Below, piece by piece: positions 11,901 to 20,965 of a stretch of 64,000 bases of DNA. This stretch comes from Caenorhabditis elegans. Taxonomy: Eukaryota > Nematoda > Chromadorea > Rhabditida > Rhabditidae. The notes under the pieces are model-generated. The model was not told the origin of the DNA. It was given only the letters and a program-made list of their open reading frames with translations, and did not search any database. Where the stretch lies: contig NC_003280.10 in assembly GCF_000002985.6 (NCBI RefSeq), positions 8,304,501 to 8,368,500 of the forward strand, in the 5' to 3' direction. The translations under genes and the position numbers were made by a program. How positions within the stretch are numbered: position 1 is the stretch's first letter; the number at the start of each line of letters is the position of its first letter.

Positions 11901-14900
11901 GTTCGTCTTTTTAAAATAATCATTATTTTAAATTTGTTTGTATAAATTTAAAAATATTCCAAAAAAAAATAGCGACTCAAGCTGTCAATGTAGAAAATTG
12001 TGTTCTTTGAATATTTCTACGCCGAAAACTGCAACATATTTGAAAGTGTAAAAGAATAACTCAAAAATGTTTGAGACAATGTACAAAGGAAATGTTGAGA
12101 AAAAGAAAGAAAATGATTGGTCTATAACACAAGAAAATGAAAGAAACTGGAGAAACGACGATTATGAATCAGAAAATTGAAAATAAAAGTGATCCAATTT
12201 AAGAAACTTTGCTCAAAACACGTAGTTTGTATTTACATCTAATTTTAAAAGCTGTAATTTTGAAAAAATGTCTTCACTTTAAAGAGTTTTTTTCGCCATA
12301 GAAAGTGAAATGGAACAGTGAAGTGGAAAAAAGGGAAAGAGTTAGAAGTTCATGAAATAATCTTTAACTAATTCCAGATAAGACTCTGAACTGGTCTCCC
12401 GCGTGTGCGGGTAAGAAAACAACAAAATAAAGGACGATAAATTATTTTACAAGCTCTTTTTCTAAGACGCTTTTGTCTCGAAAACAATATAAATTTTGAA
12501 AAAGAGAAACAAAACGGAATTGGTATGTAGGAATTTCATACTTTTCAAAAAAAGTTGTTTAGGTTTGGAATCAATTGAGTCTAAAACTCTTTTTGAAATT
12601 GTTTACTTAATAAAATACTAATTTCAAAAGACTTTTTGAATGAATGCAAAATGCTTAATATTATTTTTTCTAGTACCTTATTACCTTATTACGAAAAAAG
12701 TTAATTTTTAAACCTAGTTTTTAATTGGATTTAGTTGTAAAAACATTTATTACATTATTGGACTGCTTTTTTTAAACTTGAATTTTGTAAGTAAAACAAG
12801 AGGAGAAAGACATGAATTTAGATATTTAAAAGAAGTTTCGTTAAAAGAGAGATAGGTTAGACTTGCTTAGTTTAGACAATTGAATTGGAAGGCTCGGTGA
12901 GCTGTAATCGAAGAAAATAGTAGGATGTGCGAGGTGGTTGAAAAATTGAGGTTAAGACCCCTGCACCAGTAAATTTTTTTTTGGAAGAAAGCTTCAAAAG
13001 GAGAATGGCAAAATAAATGGGATGAAATTTTTGGAAAAATTTGAACGCGAGAAATGATGAATGGAGTATTTGCAGATATGGAAAAAACAATTGAATGGAA
13101 ATATTTCAAGTATATATATGACAAAAAATACTGGGAGACCCATATTTCATAGTTTAGTTTCAAAATTTAATTCCCAACAAACTAACCTCTCTCCTCTGGG
13201 GACTCGCCATTTCGGCAGGTTTGAAAAATGCAAGCAGAGCTGGATCCATTTCGCTGAATTTTACAATAGAAAGTCACATGAAAAAGGAAAGTCTTCAAAA
13301 GAATAAAAACATTGAAAACTTATATGAATAAAATAGAGACACACTTATAGTTTTTAAAAGAATAAAGAGTTTCGAGGGTGCCAAATAATAAAAATGGAGA
13401 GGGAAGAATTGAATTGAAGTAGTTTTGAGAGTTATGGGAGTTTTAGTTTTGAGTTTTGAGTGACATAGATGGAATCAAAGAAAAGTATTTGGAAAGAGTT
13501 CCTCCGCCGTTTAAAGATAGAAAACATCATTTGCATATGGATTATAAATTGTACATATTCGAACAGAATTTTCTCAGATTATTGAGAAGTTAGGTTAAAG
13601 TCAAGTGAATTTACAAGTGGCTTTGAAAATTCTAGATATTTTCCACAATCAAATCTTCAAGCAAAAGAACACATTAAATCTGATAATTACTAAAATTTTG
13701 TGTGATCGGCAAATAATAAAATTACAGCACGCACTGAATGTCTGAAAGTCACTCAACAACATCAAAGAACAGGATTTTCCAAAAGTGCATCCAAACCTAT
13801 AAAAAGTATGCGGAAATCTTCAATGCCGGAGCCCCGCAAAAGTCAATTTCTAAAATGGAAAGGCGAGTTTCAATGAATGGAAGAAGCCGCACAACATCAT
13901 CGAAAGTGTCAAAAGGTTGCCTTTTTTCCTTTTTACCCGACAAAGAAAATGCATAAAACGAAGAAATAAGAAAAATGGAAAAGAGCATCGAAATGTAAAT
14001 GTATCAGACCGCTCACAGGATCATTTTTCAAAAAAATTCAAAGAAGCCGGTGCATCTTGAAGACGTCTAAGAAGATGTTCTGGTAGAAGAAAGAAAAGGA
14101 AAAGTCACGCTCTTCTATTCCCCTTTCCTCACCGGAAAGACAAAACAAAAAGCCCATTTCGATCTGATTTATCACCTCGTCTTACCTCCTTCCGTTGCAG
14201 ATTCACCATTTTTATTTTCAGTAGCGAGTATTTTATCAAGTATATTCGAGCACAAACAGATATACACACACTTGTCGTTGATTGGTGTTTTTGTGATGTT
14301 ACACATACATTGGAAGACACAGATGATACAACTCAACACAATTGATTGTCATCACAGCAATCAATTGAGAAGAGAATAAGATAGAGAGATAAAAAGCATT
14401 AAAGTATTTATAGAAAAAGAAATAAAGGTCAATTGGATTTTTTTTCGATTTGAGCAATCAAATCAAATCTTGGAGCTTTTGGAATTTTAAACAAATTTAC
14501 CAAGGACTTGCTAGAGATATTCGAAAATGCTTTTTTTCTGGATCAACACAAAAATCTATACCGTACTTTTTTAAAAATTAATATGACGTTAATACTAAAA
14601 AAAAACTTACTGTTTTCCGATCAGTCATATTGACCTCGTCGAGTAGCATCCGGACCGATGATCTGGAAAAAAAAATTTCAATTCAATTATTTTTAATTTA
14701 TACAAATATGTTAGATGTAGAGTTAAATTCAGACTTGAATTAAATGAAACTAATGAGGGTTTTTCGCAATTTTGAAAGTTAGCAAAAACTTGTTGAAAAG
14801 ATTATGGCTTTCCGAAAAACTTCCTCTGAACTTTGAAATATTTTTTCTACAAATTACATTACAACAATAAGAAAAAATAAAGCATATAATAATGTTAAGT

Positions 14901-16971
14901 AAGGCTGAAAATTTCTCTAGGTAACAAGAATATTGAAAAAATATATATAACTGCTAACGGAGACGACGGAAATTGGAAAATATTTGTGTCAAAACTTCTG
15001 AGCCTAATGAAATGGCGTTCCTATTGCAACTGTCTGTTTTCAGCCGAAAAAAAAAACATCTGCAATGTGTAGGGTTTTCTCAAAATACTAGGCTTGAACA
15101 ATGAAAAAAAGAGTTTAAAAAAATCGAAGCTTTTATTGTGAATTTCAGAAATCACAACTTGGTCAACCAAACTGTTAAAATAGCATTGGAAGTTTCAATT
15201 ACTTTGGAGGCAAAAAAACTAAAGTGCAAGCAACTGATACGTGAAAAAATGTTAACTTGATGCAAAGTGGCAACTTTTGTGCTTCATCTCTGCAAAAGCA
15301 CTTTAATTAAACAAAGGAAAGGTGCGGAAAGGAGCATCGTGCTGCTCTCTTGTCGACGACGTCGTCCACTTTAATTCCAACTTTTGACAATGTCTCGGGT
15401 GTCACACAAGGAGACTTCTCGTGTGTCAAAAACGGGATTATCTACTCTTTTCCTTTCTTTTTTTGCCGTTTTTTAGATGTGTTTCGAATATGTGTTTGTG
15501 GGTGGACAACGCGGAAAAAATAACGGTGGATCAGTGAGAAAAGGGAAATGGACGGAAGGAAACAAAGAAAACACATTGAGACATTTTGGAGGAAAAGCAT
15601 ATACAAGAGCATAAATGGCATAGTTATGAAGAAAAGAAGAAGATTACTCACAACCCATAACAGAAAAACAATAACGTTTGCAAAGATATCTTTAAATTAG
15701 CATACCTTTTTCTCCCATATCTTGAGAATCCCCTTTCGATTGTACGTTCTGATGAAGACATTGATGTGTCATCTTCATGAATTGAAAGATAATCCATCTG
15801 AAAATAATATTATGGATTTCAGAGTTCCAGAAAGATGTTTAGCATTTGAGTGAAAATTCGAAGAGAGTTTGTTTGAAATGTTATGAAAAGAGTTGCAATT
15901 TGACGATCAGTTAGGGTTAAAATTATTTCTACCGTACCTACCTACAGCACACTTACATACAGCAAATTTCAAAGCGATAACCTAAGGAAGTTCAATAAAA
16001 TTCGTGATTTTTTTTTAATCTTAATTGACTGTCTGAACACCTTGTCAAAAAAAAGAATGCATTTTCAAAGAGACTGTTATCCCAGAAAATCTACATTTTA
16101 TTCAGTTTTTCCAAAAGTTCCAGTTTAATATTCCCGTAATAGATTTCTAGATTGTTAACTGCAAGCTTTCAGAAGATATATATTCTGAAAGTTGAAGGCT
16201 TTCACTAAGATAAAACATTTGAAATTGAACTGTAATGTAAGCCGTCACATTCACAGCCTTACAGTACATTTGAATAAAATAGTAAGTGCACTACAATACT
16301 GAAATCTAAGGTATATCTCAAACATTAAATTCGTTTTCTTTTTTTGGAAATCGATTTCTGAGCCCGTATATTATGCTTTGAGAGAAATACTTGCAAAAAA
16401 AATTAGCTAGAGCTTCTGCATTGAAAAATCCTTGAAAACTAGAAATTATTTACAAAATAATAGATGCAGGTGAAACAACGTTATCAAAACATGTTCTGTA
16501 TTAAATTTTTGCTATGAAGTAAAATGTTTATAGAAGAGCAAGATTACGTAAAGAGCATACTAGGACTTGTGTTACAAGTTCAGAAAGTTAGTTTTGAAAA
16601 CTGAGACACAAAACCACAAAAACCAAAAATCGAATGCACCACACAGAATTCACAAAACATGTGTTATTTTATTACGTTCGAAAATTCAACTATAGGTAGC
16701 ATTCAGTGAAAAGAAAATGCTAAAAATATCGGTGAAGGCTTAAAATTTTTACACCTTTTCGTTAACTTCAAAGTTATTTGGTTTTATTGGAAATATCATG
16801 TGAGCATGCAAAATACTAAAAAAAATCACAAACCGATGGTACTGGATCAGTAGTTATTTGGAAAGAAACATGTGAAGAACTGATTGTTTGAATTGGAGTA
16901 TCGACGACTTCTTTCGATGCATCCACGTCGTCTGACGTCCTATCGTAGTTGGGAAGTGATTTGGATGACAT
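1383..16971 (-). CDS. Shaw-type (Kv3) voltage-gated potassium channel, multi-isoform gene
   Basis: This encodes a plasma-membrane voltage-gated K+ channel subunit of the Shaw class, expected to form tetramers in neurons or muscle. Shared exons 6104-5900, 5754-5675, 5540-5433 and 5345-5226 encode the T1 tetramerisation domain. It opens with [15 protein letters not shown] and keeps the zinc motif of non-Shaker channels (H, five residues, C, then CC in EPCCW). The last shared exon ends in phase 0 at SSKYAR, and two separate exon groups downstream each start in phase 0 at S1: cassette A (4960-3514) and cassette B (2945-1383). Neither cassette has its own T1. Upstream, exons 16971-16834, 15797-15706 and 14662-14611 join in frame to the acceptor at 6104, giving a 94-residue hydrophilic N-terminus. 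Alternative first exons are listed separately. I could not assign a specific shw symbol. Family call is near certain; the isoform set is inferred from phase and splice signals. Confidence 0.88.
3514..4960 (-). other. Channel-core cassette A (S1-S6 and C-terminus)
   Basis: Seven exons: 4960-4867, 4821-4679, 4631-4505, 4444-4341, 4296-4157, 4058-3854 and 3675-3514. S1 begins [12 protein letters not shown]. The S4 region reads [17 protein letters not shown] and has a Cys where cassette B has the first S4 Arg. The pore reads [19 protein letters not shown], so the filter is GFG. S6 carries the Kv PVPVIVSNF motif. The cytoplasmic tail has [11 protein letters not shown] and ends SASKLMA followed by TAA. 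The last intron uses an unusual AAAG acceptor, so the exact start of the terminal exon is the least certain point. Confidence 0.8.
5226..6104 (-). other. Shared T1-domain exons of the Shaw channel
   Basis: Four exons (6104-5900, 5754-5675, 5540-5433, 5345-5226) give one continuous frame: [12 protein letters not shown], then [10 protein letters not shown], then [20 protein letters not shown], then the EPCCW zinc-site cysteines and a linker ending at KYAR. The first exon begins two codons before an ATG at 6098, directly after the acceptor TTTTTACAG. It can therefore be joined to an upstream coding exon, or be the first exon after trans-splicing using that ATG. The T1 domain decides which subunits co-assemble, so both channel cassettes should be able to mix in one tetramer. 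Confidence 0.85.
6105..10185. other. Large 5' intron of the Shaw channel
   Basis: Noncoding. It holds the TCGATTTTT-rich block near 8.8 kb and a purine/pyrimidine-asymmetric stretch at 7.44-7.76 kb whose two ends are partly complementary (AACGACTTGAAATGAAGT against TTCAAGTCG and CATTTTACTTCG), perhaps a decayed foldback. Open frames at 6261, 7968 and 9264 show no family resemblance or splice fit. Confidence 0.55.
8770..8900. repeat. Simple repeat of TCGATTTTT / AAAAATCGA
   Basis: TCGATTTTT-type units recur in both orientations, so the stretch is locally self-complementary. A weaker cluster of the same motif lies at about 8410-8475. Probably a degenerate minisatellite or foldback within the channel intron. 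Confidence 0.6.
10186..10239 (-). other. Candidate alternative first exon of the Shaw channel (18 codons)
   Basis: ATG at 10239 opens [18 protein letters not shown], ending at a consensus gtaagt donor in phase 0 and so compatible with the T1 exon at 6104. The basic N-terminus contrasts with the acidic distal one. The GC-richer stretch at 10.25-10.50 kb just upstream could be its promoter. Confidence 0.5.
11156..11200 (-). other. Candidate alternative first exon of the Shaw channel (15 codons)
   Basis: ATG at 11200 opens [15 protein letters not shown], ending at a consensus gtaagt donor in phase 0. This would join in frame to SWMDTEH at the T1 exon. The context is otherwise noncoding. It implies a promoter internal to the large 5' intron. 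Confidence 0.5.
13187..13210 (-). other. Candidate alternative first exon of the Shaw channel (8 codons)
   Basis: ATG at 13210 opens MASPQRRE, followed by a gttagt donor in phase 0, the phase required by the T1 exon. It is very short, so chance is a real possibility. Ranked below the candidates at 10.2 and 11.2 kb. Confidence 0.33.
14611..16971 (-). other. Distal N-terminal exons of the Shaw channel (94-residue N-terminus)
   Basis: Exons 16971-16834 (46 codons, starts [15 protein letters not shown]), 15797-15706 and 14662-14611 each have good donors and acceptors, and phases chain 0, 2, 0 into the T1 exon at 6104. The predicted segment is hydrophilic, rich in Ser, Thr and Asp, and has no membrane segment, consistent with a cytoplasmic N-terminus. 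The remaining intron to 6104 would be about 8.5 kb. The introns between these exons contain nothing else I recognise. Confidence 0.65.
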
Positions 16972-18561
16972 AAATGGGAATTGGAAGAAATGTGGGTGCC
17001 AAATGAATCAAGCACAACGAGCAAAAAGATTGATGAAATTAAAAGAGGAAAATTGATAGAAAATAGTGAAAAGGGTAGCAAAGGTCCAAAACAAAACGTG
17101 CAAACAAAGAAATACAGAGATGAGATTTCAATTTCCTGAAAGTCGAGCACAGAAGCCAACTTAATGAGAATCTGACTGACAACGTCATCAGACAAATTTT
17201 CAAATCAAGTTGTTGCAATAACAAAAGAGAAAAGGATTTTGGATTCTTTATAGCTACTATTATAATGTTGTCAGTTGTGTCAAAACAACCAAAGAAATTA
17301 GATAGATATCAGATAATTTTCAGTCAAGAAGAAATTAGTCGCTTTTTTTCGAAATTATTGTTTATTAGAATAGTTTGTACCAGCAAGCATATTCTGAAAA
17401 TTTTAAAAAGGTCAAACGGTAGCTAACATACAGGCATTTACTGCACTAAATTTTTATTTTAAGAGGCGACGAGAGAATTAGGTGCCTTCGCTACGAGATA
17501 TTCCCGCGCCAAAAACAGTAGGCATTCTCATGATCTCATGGTTTCTTAATAAAACATGGTGCAATATTGAGTTACAGTAACTCGGTGTCCACGTGTCAAA
17601 ACCCGTGCACTTATGTAAGCTATGGCGAAAAATGCTCATCTTTAGATGCCTATATAATAGCATAAAGGTTGCAAAACAACTACCAATAATTCAATGAGCC
17701 ATTAGATTTCGCATAATAAAGTGTTGAAGTTACGCAAATGTATCCAATTTTTCATACTGAAGACAATTTGAATATATATTTAGAATCTGGGTCAAAAGAC
17801 GACGTGTACTCATCTTTGGAGGTTTTTGCTCCGAGCATGATCCGAGAAGGGCGGTCCCTTCCGGCACCCAATTAGACTCGCTTTCAAAGCCGTTGTTGTA
17901 CTAGAGAATTGAGATATCTATGAGGGAGTTTTGGAGATGTAGCTCAAAATTCCAAAAAATAAAGGGAAAATTGGAGGTGGATTAGGAGCCTATTTGCATT
18001 CAAATCGACTCGTATAATGAGCAAAGGAAACAACATAAGTGGGTAAATAGCAAATATTAGAAGCTCTCTGAAAATTGAAAAAAAAAACGAAACCAAGAGT
18101 GTACATTGTTTCACAGATACCCATTGATTTATTTGTCCTTCCAGGAAACGTTTACCATAAATGGTGAAACGGATTATAAAACAGTGAGTTCACATGATAA
18201 GAGAACAACATAACTCAGGCTAAAAATGAAAAATTTTTGGATTCCAATATATAGCAGAACTAATAGGGGGTTTTGAGAAAACATAGAAGTTGGAAATCAA
18301 TCCAGGGATAGAGTGAAGTGTTTAAACGTCGTTGTGCAACGACGTTTCAACAATTCTCCATTTTCACAGAAGGGAACTCTATCCCTTTCTTACATGACTG
18401 ATGCTACTTGACAAAAATGAAATGATAAAAAAAACAGAAAAATTGATGAGAATGTTACTGGAGAACAATCGAATTGGCTACCGGGAAACGAAAAAATAAC
18501 AAAATAATGCTACAGAGACAAAACAAAACTGATATAAAAGTTGAGAATAAAACCAAATAAT
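16972..18561. other. Intergenic region between the Shaw channel and ran-3
   Basis: Both neighbours are on the minus strand, so this holds the ran-3 3' untranslated region and the distal promoter of the channel. A repeat-like stretch with CCCGCGCC and ACGTGTC words lies at 17.47-17.62 kb, a GC-richer patch at 17.82-17.89 kb, and a nested palindrome at 18304-18386. No gene seen. Confidence 0.5.
18304..18386. repeat. Nested palindrome with 11-bp terminal inverted repeats
   Basis: AGGGATAGAGT at 18304-18314 is the exact reverse complement of ACTCTATCCCT at 18376-18386. Between them lies a second perfect inverted repeat, AAACGTCGTTG, two bases, then CAACGACGTTT (18324-18347). It could be a tiny foldback element or an RNA hairpin just past the ran-3 3' end. 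Confidence 0.65.
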
Positions 18562-20550
18562 TTAATTTTTCTTGGCAATAATCAAAGTGTGCTGATCGGA
18601 AATCGAAGCCCCGATAATCGAATAACCGTCAAGATGGGCGGAGCTGATCTCCTCTGGCTTGGACACCATCTGGAAAATAAGATTGAATATTTTATTTATT
18701 GATAGTTTGAGTTTTGAAAAATTACCTTCTCGTCTTCGTCTTTCAATCCGAGACCAAGTTGTCCGGTAGTATCAAAACCCCAAGCGTAGGCGGTTCCATC
18801 CTCAGACCAGGCGATAGAAGTGGCTAGTTTGGCAGAAACACCAACGATCTTCGAATCGAATTCTATTTCCTGGATTGTATCGTACAACCAATGCTGTTGG
18901 TCGTCCTTTCCAGTCCAATTACCGAGGCCGAGAGCATTGTCTGTGTTCTTTCCCATAGCAAACACTTTTCCATCACTTCCGAGAATGACGACATGCTGGA
19001 CTCCTTCGATATTAACGAATGTTCTTTCTGCTCCAAAAGCTGGGGCTTCTGCTGGAAGAAAAACCCGAAGCTCGCGGTTGTCCTGTCCGTCTTGTCCGAC
19101 ATCAGCTTCGTCAACTTTGATACCGAGTTGAGCATAGTTATTGAGTCCGAAGGCGTAGTATTTTCCGTCTTCTCCGTGGACAATAGTCCAAAATCCACTG
19201 GCGAACACGTTTTTAGCAACAACGTCAAAGAACTTTCCTTTATGCTTAAATCTGAGGGGCACGAGTAAATGATCACCAGATTCATCGCACATGTACTCTG
19301 AAATAAAAGTAATCTGTGATGTATTTTGAAACATTAATTCATAAACCAAACAAACTTATGAAAAATCTCACTTGAACGAATAGTTTTGGTACGACTACTG
19401 CGTCCTAACTGTCCCATTTCTCCATCACCGAACGTGAGAAGGCAGCCCTTCTCATCCAACATCACGAGATGGTTCTCGCCAGCTGCGATCTTCACAATTT
19501 TACGTTTAGCTTGGTGGACAATAACCACCGGCGCTTCTTGCATCTTATGAAGGAGTGGATGAACATCAACGTTTCCATTGGAGTTGCGAAGATTTCCCCA
19601 GGCAATTACAGATCCTTGATCAGTGAGAGCAGCGGTAAACGAGGCTCCAGCGGCTAGCATTACAATCTGAAATAATATTTGAATAGAAACAATAATAAGA
19701 CAGCATACAAACCTTTCCTTCCTTCTCGATATCTTCCTCGAACTTTACTTTCGCAAACTCGTCGGTACTTCCTTCCTTCTCTACACCTTCCGCGGGAACA
19801 GTTCCCTTTTCGTTGATACCGCACATATAAACTTCACCCTCAGAGGTAAGTACTGCTGAGTGAACTCCTCCTGCGACGGCTTGAAGTGGTTTTAAACCTT
19901 CTTCTTCAAAAATATCAACTTTCCGTGGCTTTTTTGTGGTGGTTCTTCCTGGGTGACCCAGAGCTTCTCCTTCTCCGCACGACAAAACTCGATCGCCAAT
20001 AATAGAAGGAGCGAACAGGTCATAAGTTAGAAGTGGTGCAACCAACTTAGCTGAAAAATTATTTTTATGTTGTTGTTTCAGAAAATATATTTGAAAAACC
20101 AACAAACCTTGTTTCCGTCCTGGAGTTTTAGGCTCATTAAGGGTCGAGTTCATCGTACTATTAATAGTGGTGTTTACTGATTCACTACCCTTACGTTTTC
20201 TACCTCTTTTGCCTGGAGTTACAGCAGACTCTGCGGCAGCAGTAGAAGTAGATGGTAATTTTTTTGGGCGTCCAGCTCTCCGGGGAGTTTTGGGAACATT
20301 GTCGACGATAGAGTCTGATGCTTCAGTTTCCATGGCAGCAAGTTCAACTTGTTCGGTAACCTCTTCGTCTTCTCCGTGATTTCGAGCACCCGAAGCACTC
20401 GACTCTGGCTGATCAGCTCGTGGTGTCTGAAAATCAATAAATATGACGAAATTGTTGATTTACGAAACCAACCTTATTTCCTTGTTCGTTTACATTATCG
20501 TTCGGGAGTTCTACCTCTGAGGTGTCCATTCTTTGCTCCGCAGTTGACAT
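18562..20550 (-). CDS. ran-3: RCC1, guanine-nucleotide exchange factor for Ran
   Basis: RCC1 loads GTP on the Ran GTPase at chromatin, setting the RanGTP gradient for nuclear transport, spindle assembly and nuclear-envelope reformation. Exons 20550-20473, 20426-20108, 20050-19713, 19666-19372, 19297-18726 and 18669-18562 give 569 residues. Residues from about 135 on form the seven-bladed propeller with typical Gly-rich repeats ([48 protein letters not shown]). The N-terminal extension of roughly 130 residues is acidic, then basic and Ser/Thr-rich, with AGRPKKLP (AT-hook-like) and KRGRKRKG (likely nuclear signal). The start is set by a trans-splice acceptor (GTTTTCAG) two bases before the ATG. 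The divergent oxidoreductase gene starts 415 bp away. Identity is very secure; symbol from memory of the C. elegans RCC1 gene. Confidence 0.95.
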
Positions 20551-20965
20551 TTCTGAAAACAAAAGAATAATATCGAAAGTTGATGAAGGTAACAATTTCC
20601 TGTCAAGGTTAAGTTTAGGAGAGTAACAAGAGATGAAAAACTTGGAGAGACACCATGTTCTGAGAAGATACCGATAGAAGAAATGCAACGGGTGTGCGCA
20701 AATGCGCAAAAGGTATTTTAAAAAAAGATTAAAGAAGAATGATTAAAAAGAAGTTACTTAAATTTAAAAAAATAAATAGATGTTTACAAAAACGAATGAA
20801 TTTTGTGAGGAGGCGGAGCTACTTTTGAAATTTGCAATGCGCGCACGCAGTTTTGCAAGGCCGCTCCACGGAGAACAATGTTCTCGATATATTTCTCGAG
20901 TAATTCGTATCCTGCGAATAAATTGAGGGTAACTTGGTTTTCAAGTTAACTGGAACATATTTAGC
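20551..20965. promoter_or_regulatory. Shared divergent promoter region of ran-3 and the oxidoreductase gene
   Basis: The two start codons face away from each other with 415 bp between them. The stretch has a GC-richer centre (about 20810-20880) and no coding exon, so it should carry both promoters. Confidence 0.55.
20553..20560 (-). promoter_or_regulatory. Probable trans-splice acceptor of ran-3
   Basis: GTTTTCAG ends two bases before the ran-3 ATG and no upstream coding exon fits, as for an SL1 addition site. Confidence 0.6.

Noticed and set aside
13738..13988. Overlapping short ORFs on both strands in a channel intron
   Set aside because: Low-complexity lysine- and serine-rich sequence without splice context.
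18820..19285. Long ORFs on the plus strand and in another minus frame over ran-3
   Set aside because: Overlap a clear RCC1 propeller exon; no family resemblance.
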